A DNA stretch of 64,000 bases from Planctomycetota bacterium (lineage in GTDB: Bacteria > Planctomycetota > PUPC01 > DSUN01). The notes below the pieces were generated by a model, which saw only the letters and a list, made by a program, of their open reading frames with translations, searched no databases and was not told where the DNA came from. Position 1 is the stretch's first letter. Each line of letters starts with the position of its first letter. The stretch spans positions 1 to 64,000 of the forward strand of contig DAOOIT010000028.1 of the NCBI GenBank assembly GCA_035384565.1, in the 5' to 3' direction. Positions 28,833-36,242 of this stretch are shown here, one piece after another. A program made the translations under genes and the position numbers.

Positions 28833-30269
28833 CTACACAGGGGCGGCCGCCGGGTCGTGGCGTGTGTCGGGCTCGAAGGGGAAGGCTGGCCGCCGGCGGC
28901 GGGTGTAGGGCAGGCGCTCGATGTGCATGTCGCCCGCGCCAGGCGTGAGAAGCATGATGTACCGCGGCGCGATGCGGCTGAGGCCGGGGAACAGATAGCC
29001 CTCCTTCACCACCACGAGCTTGTACGTCAGCGGGTCCAGGCCGCACGCCTCGAAGTGGCTGGGGTCGGTGAACGCCGTCGGCCCCTCGGCCAGCACGGCC
29101 TCGATGCCGCCGATGCGGACGACCGCCCAGCGGGGCTTGGGAATCAAACGCACGACCAGAGCGTCGGCCTCCAGCGGCGGGCCGTGGCGCTTCTCGATCG
29201 CCGCGCCGATGGCGAGGCGCAGCGCCTTCCCCTCCCCCGCCTCGAAGCACCTGGCCACTGCGGCGCGGTCGTTGAGGCCCGCCACCAGCGCGTTGCTCAC
29301 TTTCCGCTCGGCCAGATGCCGCAGCACGATGGGCAGGTCGCCCGGGGCGCTGGCCGTGACGTTGTCGCCGCTGTCCGTGAGGAACACGGTCGGCTCAGGG
29401 GCCTCCAGCCCCCGTGTCACACCCTTTTCCAGGTCGGCCGTCTCGCAGCCGAAGGCGAAGTCGCGCCTTGCCTCCCAGACGAGTCGCGCGAGATGAGCCG
29501 CCGCGGCGCGGGCTGCGACGCGCGAGCCGTCGGCCGTCACCATCACGGCCATCCCCGTGTCGGGCGAATCGGTCCACGCGCAGCCCACGAACAGCGTGGC
29601 CGCGAGGATCAATCTCCCGCGGGTTTCAAACCTGCGGGAGGTTCCGGCTTCGACCCTTCGCGCCTCCTCCACGAGCGAGCCGAACGGCTCAGCCGTCGTC
29701 ATCGCCTTCTCGCCGGGCAGGATGATGGGAACGGGCAGCACGCAGGACACGGGCCGCACCTTGCCTCGCAGCGTGTCGAGGAGGATGCGTCCCGCTCGCT
29801 CCGCCGTTTCGGCGCCGTCGGTGTGCGGCGCGGTCTTCAGGCCGACAAGAATGTCGCCGAATTCCCCCATTCGGGCGGGGATGTTGCCGTGGAGATCGAA
29901 CGTGCATGCAATGGGCACGCCCGGGCCGACCACCTGGCGCACCTCGCCCACGAGCACCGACTCCGCCGGCCCGATCCCCTCGGCGTACATCGCCCCGTGG
30001 AGCCGCAGGAATACGGCGTCCACCGGCATCGCCGCGCGGAGCGAGGCGAGCACCTTGTCCATCGTCTCGCGGCATGCCGCACCGTCCACCGTTCCGCCGC
30101 CGGCCGGATGTGCGGCCAGGCCCGGCACGATCTCGATCTCCGATCCTTCCCAGGCCGGCAGAGGCCGCGAGCTCGCCTCGCCGAATCGGAACGCCGTCGT
30201 CTTCACGGGGTGAAACGTATTCGTCTCATGCGCGAAGGCCGCCACGAACACGCGCTTGGCCGGCAGCAT
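28833..30269 (-). CDS. M81 family metallopeptidase (MlrC-like) with a repeat-derived insertion
   Basis: A 478-residue protein; AGAGGAGA lies about 8 bases before ATG 30269. MlrC motifs: VAAFAHETNTFHP at the start (His and Glu of the metal site), FLRLHGAMYAEG, CTFDLHGNIPARM (metal ligands), TAPHTDGAETAERA, and a C-terminal lobe with FLTDSGDNVTASAPGD. The family includes microcystinase C-type enzymes that cleave linear peptides. Near residue 215 the usual short link before the LAATLFVG strand is replaced by EAGTSRRFETRGRLI, which is the translation of a CCTCCCG hairpin repeat (29614-29640). The active-site motifs are intact. There is no signal peptide, so it is cytoplasmic. Confidence 0.88.
   Translation of the reverse strand: MLPAKRVFVAAFAHETNTFHPVKTTAFRFGEASSRPLPAWEGSEIEIVPGLAAHPAGGGTVDGAACRETMDKVLASLRAAMPVDAVFLRLHGAMYAEGIGPAESVLVGEVRQVVGPGVPIACTFDLHGNIPARMGEFGDILVGLKTAPHTDGAETAERAGRILLDTLRGKVRPVSCVLPVPIILPGEKAMTTAEPFGSLVEEARRVEAGTSRRFETRGRLILAATLFVGCAWTDSPDTGMAVMVTADGSRVAARAAAAHLARLVWEARRDFAFGCETADLEKGVTRGLEAPEPTVFLTDSGDNVTASAPGDLPIVLRHLAERKVSNALVAGLNDRAAVARCFEAGEGKALRLAIGAAIEKRHGPPLEADALVVRLIPKPRWAVVRIGGIEAVLAEGPTAFTDPSHFEACGLDPLTYKLVVVKEGYLFPGLSRIAPRYIMLLTPGAGDMHIERLPYTRRRRPAFPFEPDTRHDPAAAPV
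29614..29640. repeat. CCTCCCG-family hairpin inside the M81 coding sequence
   Basis: CTCCCGCGGG and CCTGCGGGAG arms (one mismatch) around TTTCAAA. It encodes SRRFETRGR, the same peptide potential as the intergenic copy at 9184. Confidence 0.75.
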
Positions 30270-30304
30270 TCCTGTCTCCTCTGCGGTCGCGGGATGTAAA
30301 CGTG

Positions 30305-30541
30305 TCACCGGCCAAGGAGTTCGCGGAACTCGTCGGGTGTCAGCCCGGCGTCTCGCACTATCGCGCGGAGCAGCCCAGGGCGAAGCTCGCGGTGCATGGG
30401 GACGGTGAGCGGTTTGTGCTGGGCGGGGTGGGGGTGTCTCATGCGGACGTGGCTGCCCTTCTGGCGAACGGCCCGGTAGCCGACCCGTTCCAGAGCAGCC
30501 ACGGTCTCCCTCCCCGAGACCAGCGGGAGGCGGGGGCTCAT
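30305..30541 (-). CDS. hicA: HicA-family toxin
   Basis: A 78-residue protein with the double-stranded-RNA-binding-like HicA pattern: LPLVSGRETVAALERVGYRAVRQKGSHVRMRHP contains the catalytic His of the GSH motif, and LTVPMHRELRPGLLRAIVRDAGL follows. HicA toxins cut mRNA. The gene overlaps the antitoxin stop by four bases. Order here is hicB then hicA, the reverse of the commonest arrangement but frequent enough. The M81 start lies 36 bases downstream on the same strand. Confidence 0.92.
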   Translation of the reverse strand: MSPRLPLVSGRETVAALERVGYRAVRQKGSHVRMRHPHPAQHKPLTVPMHRELRPGLLRAIVRDAGLTPDEFRELLGR

Positions 30542-30774
30542 GCGGTCACCAGGACGCTGCCCACGAGGGTCTTCGACGGGTCAGGCAAGGGCTCCTTATT
30601 GGCTAGCATGTCTTCCAGGCACAGCTCGATGGCCTCCCGGATGTTCTCCAGAGCCTCGTCGAGGGTGTCGCCCTGGCTGTAGCACCCGGGCAGCGTGGGG
30701 CACGCGACGACGTATCCGCCGTCCGGGTCAGGTTCGAGGACCACCTTGAAATCCATGACCCTCGTCTTCCGCAT
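30538..30774 (-). CDS. hicB: HicB-family antitoxin
   Basis: A 78-residue protein. ATG 30774 is preferred because GAGGAG lies about 9 bases upstream. An ATG five codons earlier abuts that site and a later ATG encodes MDFKVVLEP. The fold is the partially degraded RNase H-like HicB: VVLEPDPDGGYVVACPTLPGCYSQGDTLDEALENIREAIELCLED. The short tail leaves no separate DNA-binding domain of the larger HicB type. It neutralises HicA and usually co-represses the promoter. Confidence 0.92.
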   Translation of the reverse strand: MRKTRVMDFKVVLEPDPDGGYVVACPTLPGCYSQGDTLDEALENIREAIELCLEDMLANKEPLPDPSKTLVGSVLVTA

Positions 30775-30815
30775 CACGCATCTCCTCACAGGTACATCCG
30801 TCCAAGCCTGTTGTC

Positions 30816-30824
30816 ATTATACCA
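30816..30824 (-). promoter_or_regulatory. Extended -10 promoter of hicBA
   Basis: The minus strand reads TGGTATAAT: a perfect TATAAT with an upstream TG. The -35 is weak. Transcription start would be near 30809, leaving a leader of about 35 bases before hicB. Confidence 0.6.
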
Positions 30825-30836
30825 CATGCTCGCAGG

Positions 30837-33503
30837 CTACTCGGGCCTGAGCGCGGCGCGCAGGCCCTCGAGGCGCGAGCCATCGGGCCGCCGCAGGCGG
30901 GCGGCCATGCCCCAGTCGCCCCCGCCGTTCCACACTTTGACGAGCAGGGCATTCCAGCCCTTCTTGAGAACCACCTCGGCCTTGTCGCTCGCTACGGCGA
31001 AGCTGCGGGCCTGGTTGGCGTTGATGACGAGCGCACCATTGAGCCACACCTTGGCCCCGTCGTCGCTGCCGAACTCCAGCCGCGCCTTCTGGTCCGCGGG
31101 CGACCAGACACAGGTGCGCAGATAGGCCACGGCGTTCTGCTTGTCGCCGAACTTCTTGTCCAGGTCCATGTGGAAGGGGTCGGATCGCCGTTCGCCGCCG
31201 CCGGGGGGAATGATCTCCCAGGCGATCTTCTCGCGGGGCACGGCAGCCCCGCCCACCATCTCGGATTCGGGCGGGAAAACTTCGTCGTGGAGGCCCTGGC
31301 CCTCCTTGCCGCTCTTGGTGTAGGGGCCGCTGACTTCCCAGGCGGTGATGTAGTCCTCGGTCTTGTCGAGCTGGTCGAGGGCCTCCTGGGCCTGTTTCTT
31401 CACGTCGTCGTTGGGCGCGCCATCGAGGAGCTTCTTCAGCGCGGCCTTCGCCGCATCGGGCTGGGTGCCGATGAGGGAGCCCGCGATCTTGACGGCCGCA
31501 ATGGCGGCTTCGGCCTTGAGCGCCTCGTCGCCCAGAAACGGCTCGACGGCTTTGAGCGCCTCGGGGCTGGGCACGCTGCCCATTCCCCCGAGGATTTCCC
31601 TCTTTTCGTCGGGCCGCCGCGCCGCCTTCATCGCGTCGGCGAGCAGTGCCAGCCGCGCCTCAGCCGTTCGTTCGCCGGGCAGTGCCAGCACGCGCAGGCA
31701 GCCGCGGAGGGCGAGCACGTGGTGGGCCAGGTTGTCAGTGCCCTTCGCCACGGCGAGCAGGTCGGCGGCCACCGCGCCATCGGGCCAGTCGGCCAGAGCG
31801 CGAATCGCCGCATCCTTCACGTCGGGGTTGGCGTCCTTGAGCGCGGCGCGGACGGCTTCCAGCGCGTTGGCCCCGCCGAGCTTGCCGAGGACGCGCAGCA
31901 GGGCGCCGCGGGCCGGGCCCTGGGCCTTGGGCAGCGCGGCGAGGATGGGGGCGGTGCGCTTCGCTTCGTCCTCGATGCGCGCGCACACGGAGCTGAGCGC
32001 CCGTTCGGCCGCGGCGCGGTCCTTGTCGTCGGCCTTCACGAGCAGGGCCACCAGGCCATCAAGCGCCTCGGCGCCCGCGTAGCCGCCCAGGGCCTTGAGG
32101 GCCTCGGAGCGGACGGCCTCCTCCTTGTCGCTCGCGGCCTGGAGCAGCGCGGGCACGGCCGCGGCGTCCTTGCGGGCGGCCAGGGTCTTGAGCAGTTCCA
32201 CGCGCAGCGCGGCATCAGCGTCGTCCATAGCCTTCACCAGGGCCTCCGTCGCGGGCTTGCCGCGGATGCGCGCCGCGGCGTTGCGGACGGCTTCCTGTTC
32301 CTTGCCCTGCGCCTTCGCAAGGGCGGCGATGAGCGGGGGCAGCGCGCGAGCGTCGCCCAGAGCGGCCAGGCCCTCGTAGGCGGCGATCCGCACGGCCTCG
32401 TCGGCGTCGCTCGCCGCGGCGACGAGCGTGGGCGCGGCGCTCGCCTCTCCCCGGCCCGCGAGCAGCCTGAGCAGCACGACTCTCACCTCGGGCTTGGCGG
32501 TCCGGAGCTTCTCGGTCACGGCGACGTTCACGGCAGCGGCGGGCATCATGTTCAGCGCCGTCATGGCGGCGCCGCGGATCTCGGGGTCCGGGTCGGCGAG
32601 AGATTCGAAGATGACGGCGAGTTCGGCCGGGCCGCCGGCCCGCCCCACGCCGATGAGTGCGCCGCACTTCACGAAGTCCTCGGCCCCGAGGAGGTTCTGG
32701 TAGAGTTTGAGGGCCGCGGCCTTGTCGTCGGCCTCGACCAGGCGGTCGGCCAGGAGCAGGTAGCTCACGATGGCGATGCGCCAGACGCGCGGGGGTGCGC
32801 CCTTGCTCGCGGCCGCGAGCAGGTTGGCCGCGCCCTTGTCGCCGATGCGGGCCAGGGCCTCGATGGCGGCGAGCTTCACGCCCTGGTCGTCGTCCTTCAC
32901 GAGCGCGATGAGCGCGGGCGCGGCGGCCTTGTCGCGCCGCTCGCCGAGGGCGTTGATGAGGCCTACGCGCCACTCGGCGCCCTCGGCCTTCGCCAGGGCC
33001 GCGCGCAGGGCGTCCACGGCCTTGGGGCTGGGGTTCTTGAGCAGCGCGCGGCGCGCGTGCTCGCGCACCGAGGGCAACTCGGTCTCCCTGGCGTCGAGCA
33101 GCCTTGCGAGCGGCCCCACCGCTTCCTCGGTGCCGATGCGCTCGAGGCCCTCCAGGATGGCGATCACACCCAGCTTGGGCAGATCGGGCCTCAACCGCGC
33201 GAGCAGGGCTTTCTCGGCCGCGGTGCGCTCGGCCGCCGCGCCCGGCCGGCTGGCGTGCCAGCCGATGCGCGCCAGCACGCGGTTCGCCTCGCCGCGCTCC
33301 TCCAGGTCGTCGCCCGTCAGCTTCGGCAGCAGGGCGTCGAGCGCCTTCGCGTGCGCGGCCTCCCACTCGGCGGCTGATCGCTTGGTCGCTTCGCCTTTGC
33401 CCTGAAGCTCCTTGAGCAGCGGGTCATCGCCCGTCTCGCCCGCCCACACGCTGACACACGCCACCCAACCGAGGGCAATAACCAGGATCGCTGGCGGCCG
33501 CAT
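30837..33503 (-). CDS. Secreted HEAT-repeat protein, copy B
   Basis: An 888-residue protein with a signal peptide (AILVIALGWVACVSVWAG) and the same architecture as 20666-23314: a run of HEAT helical pairs to about residue 700, then a beta-sandwich head with YITAWEVSGPYTKSGKEGQG, ARLEFGSDDGAKVWLNGALVI and GWNALLVKVWNGGGDWGMAARL. The two copies are clearly homologous over their whole length but well diverged, so the duplication is old. Both keep a GCGGGGC-type hairpin at the equivalent place in the head domain (31233-31252). It precedes hicBA on the same strand, whose promoter sits beyond its stop. Confidence 0.8.
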   Translation of the reverse strand: MRPPAILVIALGWVACVSVWAGETGDDPLLKELQGKGEATKRSAAEWEAAHAKALDALLPKLTGDDLEERGEANRVLARIGWHASRPGAAAERTAAEKALLARLRPDLPKLGVIAILEGLERIGTEEAVGPLARLLDARETELPSVREHARRALLKNPSPKAVDALRAALAKAEGAEWRVGLINALGERRDKAAAPALIALVKDDDQGVKLAAIEALARIGDKGAANLLAAASKGAPPRVWRIAIVSYLLLADRLVEADDKAAALKLYQNLLGAEDFVKCGALIGVGRAGGPAELAVIFESLADPDPEIRGAAMTALNMMPAAAVNVAVTEKLRTAKPEVRVVLLRLLAGRGEASAAPTLVAAASDADEAVRIAAYEGLAALGDARALPPLIAALAKAQGKEQEAVRNAAARIRGKPATEALVKAMDDADAALRVELLKTLAARKDAAAVPALLQAASDKEEAVRSEALKALGGYAGAEALDGLVALLVKADDKDRAAAERALSSVCARIEDEAKRTAPILAALPKAQGPARGALLRVLGKLGGANALEAVRAALKDANPDVKDAAIRALADWPDGAVAADLLAVAKGTDNLAHHVLALRGCLRVLALPGERTAEARLALLADAMKAARRPDEKREILGGMGSVPSPEALKAVEPFLGDEALKAEAAIAAVKIAGSLIGTQPDAAKAALKKLLDGAPNDDVKKQAQEALDQLDKTEDYITAWEVSGPYTKSGKEGQGLHDEVFPPESEMVGGAAVPREKIAWEIIPPGGGERRSDPFHMDLDKKFGDKQNAVAYLRTCVWSPADQKARLEFGSDDGAKVWLNGALVINANQARSFAVASDKAEVVLKKGWNALLVKVWNGGGDWGMAARLRRPDGSRLEGLRAALRPE
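31233..31252. repeat. GCGGGGC-family hairpin in a coding sequence
   Basis: GCGGGGC and GCCCCGC arms around six bases. On the coding strand it reads VGGAAVPRE. It occupies the position equivalent to the hairpin at 21061 in the paralogue. Confidence 0.6.
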
Positions 33504-33530
33504 CTATCGCTCCTTTGCTGAGGCTTCTCC

Positions 33531-33548
33531 GCGTGCAGGCACGCACGC
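33531..33548. repeat. CGTGCAGG palindrome, copy 3
   Basis: GCGTGC/GCACGC arms around AGGCAC, in the 76-base gap between HEAT copy B and its Gfo/Idh neighbour, the same place as copy 2. Confidence 0.7.
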
Positions 33549-33579
33549 CCTATGGCTCTGAGATCGGCAATCGGCGGTT

Positions 33580-34848
33580 CTACAGGTGCCACGGCGGCCG
33601 CATGGGCGGGTTGAGCAGGCGATTCGCCGCCTCGTCACCGACGATCTCCTCCTTGGCGGGGTCCCAGGTGAGCTTGCGGCCCACGCGGAACGCCAGGTTG
33701 CCCAGAATGCACAGGCTCGTGACCCGATGCCCGATCGCCACGTCCATCACCGGCTTCTCGCGGGAGCGGACGCACTTGAGGAAGTCGCCCATGTGGTCGT
33801 TGCTCACGTAGAGCTTCGTCTCGCCCGCGCCGGGTTCGACGTAGACTTCTTTCGGCGACCAGATGCCGCCGTCGCCGCCGTTGACGACCAGCTCGCCCTT
33901 GTCGCCGAAGTACTTGAAGCCGAAGGCGGCTTCGCCGAACTTCTCGCCCGGCTGGCACCAGAAGAGGTTCCAGTCGGGGTTCTTGAACTCGTACTTCACC
34001 GTGAAGTCGTTGGGGCAGTCGAACATTCCCTTCGGGGCCTCGCCGCTCAGGCACTCGACGCTCACGGGGCCGGTCGCGTCCACGTTCATGCCCCAGCAGA
34101 TGTTCGAGAAGATGTGCGCCCCCCGGTCGCGGATCTGCCCGCCGCCGAAGTCGAGGAACCAGCGGAAATTGAAGTGGCAGCGCTTCGGGTGATACGGCAC
34201 CCACTTGGCCGGCCCGAGCCACAGGTCCCAGTCCAGCCCCGACGGCACAGGCTGGGGCGCCTCCCAGCCGCTGGCGGGGTTGTTGTAGTGCCAGGTGCGT
34301 ACCTCTTTGACCTTGCCGATGTGGCCGTTGCGCACGTATTGCGCGGCGTAGCGGCCGGCGGCGGTCGAGCGCGCCTGGGTGCCGATCTGCACCACGCGGT
34401 CGAAGCGCCTCGCCGCCCGCACCATCGCCTGCCCTTCGGCGATGGTCGTCATCATCGGCTTCTCGCAGAAGACGTCCTTCCCGGCCTCGCACGACAGGAT
34501 CGTGTGGAGCCCGTGCCAGTGGTCGGGCGAGCCCACCACCACGGCGTCCACGTCCTTGCGGTCGAGCAGCTCGCGGAAGTCGTTGTAGACGCCCACCTCG
34601 CGCTTGCAGCGTTTGGCCGCGTTCTCCGCGTGGTTCTTGTCCACATCGCACACGGCCACGGACGGCTCGCGGTCGTTCTGGGCGAAGCGGCCCAGGTGGC
34701 CGCCGCCCTGCCCGCCCACGCCGATGTGGCCCATGCGAATCTGGTCGCTCGGGGGCGCGGCCAGCACCCGCGAGCCGACCACGTAGGGCGCCGCCAGGCC
34801 GGCGCCCAGGCCCGCCAGGAATCCACGTCGCGTCACGCTACTGCCCAT
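33580..34848 (-). CDS. Tat-exported Gfo/Idh/MocA oxidoreductase
   Basis: A 422-residue protein. ATG 34848 opens a twin-arginine signal (VTRRGFLAGLGAGLAAPYVVG). The Rossmann motif is GHIGVGGQGGGHLGRF with VAVCDVDKNHAENA. CEKPMMTTIAEGQ has the catalytic Lys. DLWLGPAKWVPYHPKRCHFNFRWFLDFGGGQIRDRGAHIF is the subfamily signature, shown here only for its key GGGQIRDRGAHIF core. It forms the second [HEAT + Gfo/Idh] module with the gene after it. There is no strong ribosome-binding site (GAGGAG sits about 12 bases away). Role as for the other copies: periplasmic sugar dehydrogenation. Confidence 0.87.
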   Translation of the reverse strand: MGSSVTRRGFLAGLGAGLAAPYVVGSRVLAAPPSDQIRMGHIGVGGQGGGHLGRFAQNDREPSVAVCDVDKNHAENAAKRCKREVGVYNDFRELLDRKDVDAVVVGSPDHWHGLHTILSCEAGKDVFCEKPMMTTIAEGQAMVRAARRFDRVVQIGTQARSTAAGRYAAQYVRNGHIGKVKEVRTWHYNNPASGWEAPQPVPSGLDWDLWLGPAKWVPYHPKRCHFNFRWFLDFGGGQIRDRGAHIFSNICWGMNVDATGPVSVECLSGEAPKGMFDCPNDFTVKYEFKNPDWNLFWCQPGEKFGEAAFGFKYFGDKGELVVNGGDGGIWSPKEVYVEPGAGETKLYVSNDHMGDFLKCVRSREKPVMDVAIGHRVTSLCILGNLAFRVGRKLTWDPAKEEIVGDEAANRLLNPPMRPPWHL

Positions 34849-34954
34849 GAGTATCGCGCTCCTCAGGAGGTTGGCCGAGACCAGAGGATGGTTAGTGTGC
34901 CAAAGCGTTCTCGCACTGTCAAATGGGCTGTGCCGCACGTCGGCCCCGCCAGCC

Positions 34955-34985
34955 TCAATGGACACTATGGACAATATGGACGGTC
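34955..34985. repeat. TGGACA microrepeat
   Basis: Four imperfect copies of an ATGGACA/C-type unit in tandem in the gap between the Gfo/Idh start and the convergent aldo/keto reductase stop. No gene in this gap (34849-35071). Confidence 0.4.
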
Positions 34986-35071
34986 TGGATCGGGTCGAGC
35001 CGGCTCCGCCCTCCACTTTGCCACGGCGTCCAGCGGGGCCATCTTGCCCATGTGGGCGCGCATCTGGGGTG

Positions 35072-36067
35072 TCAGGCAGCCTCGAGGATGGCGTCTATGG
35101 CCTGCAACTCGCGGTCGGAGAAACCCAGCGTGCGGAGCGCGGCCACGTTGTCCTCGATCTGGCTTACGCGGCTGGCGCCGATGAGGGCGCTGGTGACGGC
35201 CGGCTGCCGCAGCACCCACGCCAGCGCCATCTGAGCGAGGGTCTGGCCCCGCTGCTGGGCGAGGTCGTTGAGTCTCCGCACTTTCTCCAGCTTCGCGTCG
35301 GTGATCGCGGCGGGTTTGAGGAAGCCGTGCGGCTTGCCCGCCCGCGAGTCGGCGGGGATGCCGGCGAGATAGCGGTCGGTCAGCAGCCCCTGGGCGAGCG
35401 GGCAGAAGACGATGCTGCCGATCCCCTCGTCTGCCAGCACGTCGAGCAGGCCGCCCTCGATCCAGCGGTCGAAGAGGTTGTAGGACGGCTGGTGGATGAG
35501 GAGGGGCGTGCCGAGCCACCGCAGGATACGGGCCGCCTCGCGCGTGCCCTCGGGACGGTAGCTGGAGATGCCGGCGTAGAGGGCCTTGCCCCGCCGCACC
35601 ACGTGGTCGAGGGCGCCCATCGTCTCCTCCAGCGGCGTCTCGGGGTCGGGGCGGTGGTGGTAGAAGATGTCCACGTAGTCCAGCCCCATCCGCCGCAGGC
35701 TCTGGTCGAGGCTGGCGACGAGGTATTTGCGCGAGCCGAAGTCGCCGTAGGGGCCGGGCCACATGCGCCAGCCGGCCTTGGTGGAGATCACCAGCTCGTC
35801 GCGGTAGCGCCCGAGGTCCTGGCGGAGGACGCGCCCGAACGTCTCCTCGGCCGAGCCGGGCGGCGGGCCGTAGTTGTTCGCCAGGTCGAAGTGGGTGATC
35901 CCCAGGTCGAAGGCCCGCAGCACCATCGCGCGGCAGTTCTCGAAGGCGTCCACGCCCCCGAAGTTGTGCCACAGCCCCAGCGAGATGGCAGGCAGCTTGA
36001 GGCCGCTGCGCCCGCAGCGGTTGTAGCGCATCGAGTCGTAGCGAGTGGCGGCAGGCGACCAGTCCAT
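35072..36067 (-). CDS. gpr: Aldo/keto reductase, YghZ (L-glyceraldehyde 3-phosphate reductase) type
   Basis: A 331-residue protein very like E. coli YghZ along its whole length, including the N-terminal lead-in (RYDSMRYNRCGRSGLKLPAISLGLWHNFGG). This supports ATG 36067, which has AGGAG 7 bases upstream. The catalytic tetrad is present: Asp and Tyr in FDLANNYGPPPGSAEE, Lys in ISTKAGW, His in FYHHRPD. The end HSALIGASR-like segment (TSALIGASRVSQIEDN) binds the NADPH phosphate. YghZ detoxifies L-glyceraldehyde 3-phosphate and methylglyoxal; in this sugar-processing region it could reduce another aldehyde or keto sugar. The symbol follows E. coli and the exact substrate is not shown. Confidence 0.9.
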   Translation of the reverse strand: MDWSPAATRYDSMRYNRCGRSGLKLPAISLGLWHNFGGVDAFENCRAMVLRAFDLGITHFDLANNYGPPPGSAEETFGRVLRQDLGRYRDELVISTKAGWRMWPGPYGDFGSRKYLVASLDQSLRRMGLDYVDIFYHHRPDPETPLEETMGALDHVVRRGKALYAGISSYRPEGTREAARILRWLGTPLLIHQPSYNLFDRWIEGGLLDVLADEGIGSIVFCPLAQGLLTDRYLAGIPADSRAGKPHGFLKPAAITDAKLEKVRRLNDLAQQRGQTLAQMALAWVLRQPAVTSALIGASRVSQIEDNVAALRTLGFSDRELQAIDAILEAA

Positions 36068-36242
36068 GGGCTTCTCCTTTGCGCTCCCCGCGGGCGACTA
36101 TAGCACGGCGGGCGGCGCCCTTCAAGAGCGTGCGGCTGCCCGTCTCGCACCGGGCTGGTCCGCCCTCGCTTGACGCGGTGGCGCGCCGGGCGTAAGCTGC
36201 CCAGGTAACACGGAGATGAACCCTGCACCGGGAGAAGACAGA

